A stretch of 64,000 nucleotides of DNA, taken from positions 2,558,001 to 2,622,000 of the forward strand of contig NZ_CP168900.1 of assembly GCF_041765605.1 (NCBI RefSeq). Reading direction: 5' to 3'. This DNA is from Listeria monocytogenes (GTDB lineage Bacteria > Bacillota > Bacilli > Lactobacillales > Listeriaceae). Under the pieces are notes generated by a model. That model saw only the letters and a list, made by a program, of their open reading frames with translations. It searched no databases and was not told where the DNA came from. A program made the position numbers and the translations under genes. Shown piece after piece: positions 61,387 through 64,000 of the stretch. The first letter of the stretch is position 1; every line of letters begins with the position of its first letter.

Positions 61387-64000
61387 TTGAAAAAATTAGT
61401 AAAATCGGCGGTTGTTTTTACGAGCCTTGCTTTTATTGGCGTATCCGCTACCATGATTACAGAGAAAGCAAGTGCAGCTTCCACAGAAACAGTACAAAGT
61501 GTAGATGATCAATCAATCTATATTCCCCAAGGAGTAAGGGACGGAACTGCTACGGAAGAACATGACGGCTTTGAAGATGGAACTAATAGCGTACTGAAGT
61601 CTGTACCATTACTTCGCGCAACAACAGGATATCCTGACGTTAATTCCTATATTAAATCGAATAAATTTTCAACAGCTTCCATTGAAAAACAATTAAAAAG
61701 CCAATTTCCTAAATTTAATTACCGTAATGGTTACGGGAAACCAGAAGGCGTTGTCATTCATGAAACAGCAAATAATTCATCCACTATTGAGGGCGAAATT
61801 AGTTATATGAGCAGAAACTACAATAATGCATTCGTTCATTCATTTGTAGATAAATCTCGTATCATTCAAATCCATCCAACTGAAAATGGCGTATGGGGAG
61901 CAGGTCAATATGCCAACGCTCGCTTTATCCAAGTGGAATTAGTTCGTTCGAAGACGTTTGATGAATTTGCACGTTCTATTAATAACTATGCTTATTATGC
62001 AGCGTACCTTTTAGATCAATATAAGCTTCCAGTTGACAGTGCGCATAGTGATGGCAAAGGAACAGTTTGGTCCCACGATGCGGTTACACGATATCTTGGT
62101 GGTACAACGCATACTGACCCAGTTTCCTATTTCAACCAATGGGGTTATAATTTCAACAGTTTTGTTACATTAATTAATGAAAAATACAAAGCAATTCAAG
62201 CTAGCAAAGTCACTTACGACAAAATCGAATATGATAAAGGTGTTACAGCCTATGCTAGAGTGAAAACGGCGCCAGGCAATGCCGTTTGGACAAGACCATA
62301 CAAAACGGAGGGCGCAAAGCTTGTTAATCAACTTTCGGTCTACCAAGGTAAAAACATGCGAATCCTGCGCGAAGCTAAAACACCAATCACTACTTGGTAT
62401 CAATTTAGCATCGACGGCAAAACAATTGGTTGGGTCGATACTCGTGCACTTGATACGTTCTACAAACAAAGCATGGAAACACCAGCTAATTTAACTCGCT
62501 ATGTCGCTTCCAACAAAACAGGTGAAGCGTACTACAAAGTTCCTTTTGCAGATGCAGATGTCAAATGGGGCACTATAGGCACATATAAAAGCGAAAAACT
62601 AACCGTGGATAAACAAGCAACGGTCGAAGGACAACTTTGGTACCGTGTAAAAGCTGGGTCTACCTTCATTGGTTGGACAAAAGCATCCAACTTAACGGCT
62701 ACCTCTCCATTCGATAAAATTGAATATGATAAAGTTGTCACAGCCTACGCTAGAGTGAAAACCGCACCTTACAATGCTGTTTGGACAAGACCATACAAAA
62801 CGGAAGGCTCGAAACCTGTTAATCCACTTTCGGTCTACCAAGGTAAAAACATGCGAATCCTGCGCGAAGCTAAAACACCAATCACTACTTGGTATCAATT
62901 TAGCATCGATGGCAAAACAATTGGTTGGGTCGACACTCGTGCACTTGATACGTTCTACAAACAAAGTATGGAAACACCAGTTAATTTAACTCGCTATGTC
63001 GCTTCCAACAAAACAGGTGAAGCGTATTACAAAGTTCCGGTTGTAGATGCAGATGTCAAATGGGGCACTTTAAGCACATATAAAAGCGAAAAACTAACCG
63101 TGGATAAACAAGCAACTGTAGAAGGACAACTTTGGTACCGTGTAAAAGCTGGGTCTACCTTCATTGGTTGGACGAAAGCATCCAACTTAACGGCTACCTC
63201 TCCATTCGATAAAATCGAATATGATAAAGGTGTCACAGCCTATGCCAGAGTAAAAACGGCGCCAGGCAATGCCGTTTGGACGAAACCCTACAGAACGGAA
63301 GGCTCGAAACCTGTTAATCAGCTTTCGGTCTACCAAGGCAAAAACATGCGGATCCTGCGTGAAGCCAAAACAGTAATTACTACTTGGTATCAATTTAGTA
63401 TTGATGGAAAAGTAATCGGTTGGGTTGATACTCGTGCACTTGATACGTTCTACAAACAAAGCATGGAGAAAGATACTAATTTAACTCGCTATGTTGCTTC
63501 CAATAAAACAGGTGAAGCGTATTACAAAGTTCCTGTTGCGGACGCGGATGTTAGATGGGGCACTTTAGCTGCTTATAAAGATCAAAAACTAACTGTAGAT
63601 AAAGAAGCAACCGTGGAAGGACAACTTTGGTACCGCGTTAGAACAAGCACTACTTTTATCGGTTGGACAAAAGCTTCGAACTTAACAACAACTACGCCTT
63701 ACGATAAGATTGAATATGATAAAGGTGTCACAGCCTATGCTAGAGTGAAAACAGCGCCAGGCAATGCCGTTTGGACAAAACCTTACAGAACGGAAGGTTC
63801 GAAACCTGTTAATCAACTTTCGGTCTACCAAGGCAAAAACATGCGGATCCTGCGTGAAGCCAAAACAGTAATTACTACTTGGTATCAATTTAGTATTGAT
63901 GGGAAAGTAATCGGTTGGGTTGATACTCGCGCACTTGATACGTTCTATAAGCAAAGCATGGAGAAAGATACTAATTTAACTCGCTATGTGATTGCGAACA
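61387..64000 (+). CDS. ami: GW-repeat autolysin/adhesin Ami (cut by window end)
   Basis: N-acetylmuramoyl-L-alanine amidase attached non-covalently to lipoteichoic acid. The start is TTG (61387-61389) after AGGAGAGG. A signal peptide of about 30 residues ends in ASA. The amidase_2 domain (about 80-265) has zinc-site residues His125 (IHETA) and His242 (THTDP). From about residue 278 on, GW modules repeat in pairs: IGWVD and IGWTK alternate. Seven complete modules and part of an eighth are visible; no stop occurs before the window ends, 871 codons in. The L. monocytogenes protein I recall has about 917 residues and eight modules. Ami also promotes adhesion to host cells. Confidence 0.95.
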   Translation, partial: MKKLVKSAVVFTSLAFIGVSATMITEKASAASTETVQSVDDQSIYIPQGVRDGTATEEHDGFEDGTNSVLKSVPLLRATTGYPDVNSYIKSNKFSTASIEKQLKSQFPKFNYRNGYGKPEGVVIHETANNSSTIEGEISYMSRNYNNAFVHSFVDKSRIIQIHPTENGVWGAGQYANARFIQVELVRSKTFDEFARSINNYAYYAAYLLDQYKLPVDSAHSDGKGTVWSHDAVTRYLGGTTHTDPVSYFNQWGYNFNSFVTLINEKYKAIQASKVTYDKIEYDKGVTAYARVKTAPGNAVWTRPYKTEGAKLVNQLSVYQGKNMRILREAKTPITTWYQFSIDGKTIGWVDTRALDTFYKQSMETPANLTRYVASNKTGEAYYKVPFADADVKWGTIGTYKSEKLTVDKQATVEGQLWYRVKAGSTFIGWTKASNLTATSPFDKIEYDKVVTAYARVKTAPYNAVWTRPYKTEGSKPVNPLSVYQGKNMRILREAKTPITTWYQFSIDGKTIGWVDTRALDTFYKQSMETPVNLTRYVASNKTGEAYYKVPVVDADVKWGTLSTYKSEKLTVDKQATVEGQLWYRVKAGSTFIGWTKASNLTATSPFDKIEYDKGVTAYARVKTAPGNAVWTKPYRTEGSKPVNQLSVYQGKNMRILREAKTVITTWYQFSIDGKVIGWVDTRALDTFYKQSMEKDTNLTRYVASNKTGEAYYKVPVADADVRWGTLAAYKDQKLTVDKEATVEGQLWYRVRTSTTFIGWTKASNLTTTTPYDKIEYDKGVTAYARVKTAPGNAVWTKPYRTEGSKPVNQLSVYQGKNMRILREAKTVITTWYQFSIDGKVIGWVDTRALDTFYKQSMEKDTNLTRYVIAN
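62218..64000 (+). repeat. 495-bp tandem repeats encoding GW module pairs in ami
   Basis: Repeat units begin at 62218, 62713, 63208 and 63703, each exactly 495 bp (165 codons) apart; the fourth is cut by the window end. Each encodes one pair of GW modules. Units 1 and 2 are closest in sequence, and the first halves of units 3 and 4 match each other closely, suggesting repeated duplication or conversion. Confidence 0.95.

Noticed and set aside
62170-63954. Several minus-strand open frames repeating across ami (about 70-99 codons each)
   Set aside because: They are the antisense of the 495-bp GW repeats, recur with the same period, and have no ribosome sites. The plus frame is continuous from a TTG with signal peptide and domains.
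62218-64000. Could the regular repeats be a CRISPR or satellite array?
   Set aside because: The units are 495 bp, in frame, and encode GW modules; there is no short repeat-spacer pattern.

Overview
This window is a stretch of a Listeria chromosome. The low-GC Firmicute character, the gene order (pst-pho, ftsEX-spl, prfB-secA, comF-degVU, tagO-menC-tagA, mbl-murA-atp, upp-glyA-prfA-tdk-thr, rpmE2-gtcA-rho-murZ, laf, fba, ami) and the GW-repeat autolysin Ami all match what I know of the L. monocytogenes / L. innocua group. gtcA lies directly next to rho with no glycosyltransferase gene between them, as I recall for serogroup 4 strains rather than serovar 1/2a. That assignment is inference. Almost everything is on the minus strand; only yvyE, a GNAT gene, an LCP gene (22.1-24.6 kb) and ami (61.4 kb to the end) are on plus. 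I see no prophage, IS element, CRISPR array, rRNA or tRNA.

Layout. 0-4.8 kb: phosphate response, with PhoPR and the pst transporter operon behind a row of PhoP-box-like repeats. 4.9-12 kb: MinJ-like division protein, cardiolipin synthase, two coiled-coil peptidoglycan hydrolases (M23 and NlpC/P60) and FtsEX. 12.4-18 kb: YitT-family protein, prfB with its programmed +1 frameshift, secA, and long-form hpf with a sigma-B-type promoter. 18-24.6 kb: comFA-comFC, degV, orphan degU, yvyE, GNAT, LCP protein. 24.6-32.8 kb: teichoic acid priming genes tagO and tagA with menC between them, a 3D/LysM protein, a small ssb with repeated ComK-type AT boxes upstream, fabZ, mbl, murA. 32.9-40 kb: the atp operon. 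40.6-48.3 kb: mnaA, upp, glyA, ywlE, ywlC, prmC, prfA (release factor 1, not the virulence regulator) and tdk, with a dense DnaA-box cluster at ywlC/prmC. 48.4-51.7 kb: hom-thrC-thrB. 51.8-61 kb: rpmE2, gtcA, rho, murZ, the lafA-lafB glycolipid operon, fbaA and a lipid kinase. 61.4-64 kb: ami, cut by the window end, with exact 495-bp tandem repeats.

How it fits together. Much of the window concerns the cell envelope: wall teichoic acid (tagO, tagA, mnaA, gtcA, LCP), lipoteichoic acid anchor (lafA, lafB, 55.4-kb flippase-like protein), peptidoglycan precursors (murA, murZ), its hydrolysis (spl, M23 protein, ami, 3D protein) and its spatial control (mbl, ftsEX, minJ). GW modules in Ami bind lipoteichoic acid, so the laf products and Ami are functionally linked. 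Several starts were moved downstream of the longest frame where a Shine-Dalgarno sequence decided the matter; seven genes use TTG.

The most interesting non-genic signals are the DnaA-box cluster at 45.6-46.0 kb, paired AAAA-N5-TTTT boxes with 18-bp spacers upstream of both comFA and ssb, the 11-bp-periodic PhoP-type repeats before pstS, and an unexplained 600-bp stretch upstream of the atp promoter. No wholly new biological system is evident; the window is mostly conserved core chromosome.
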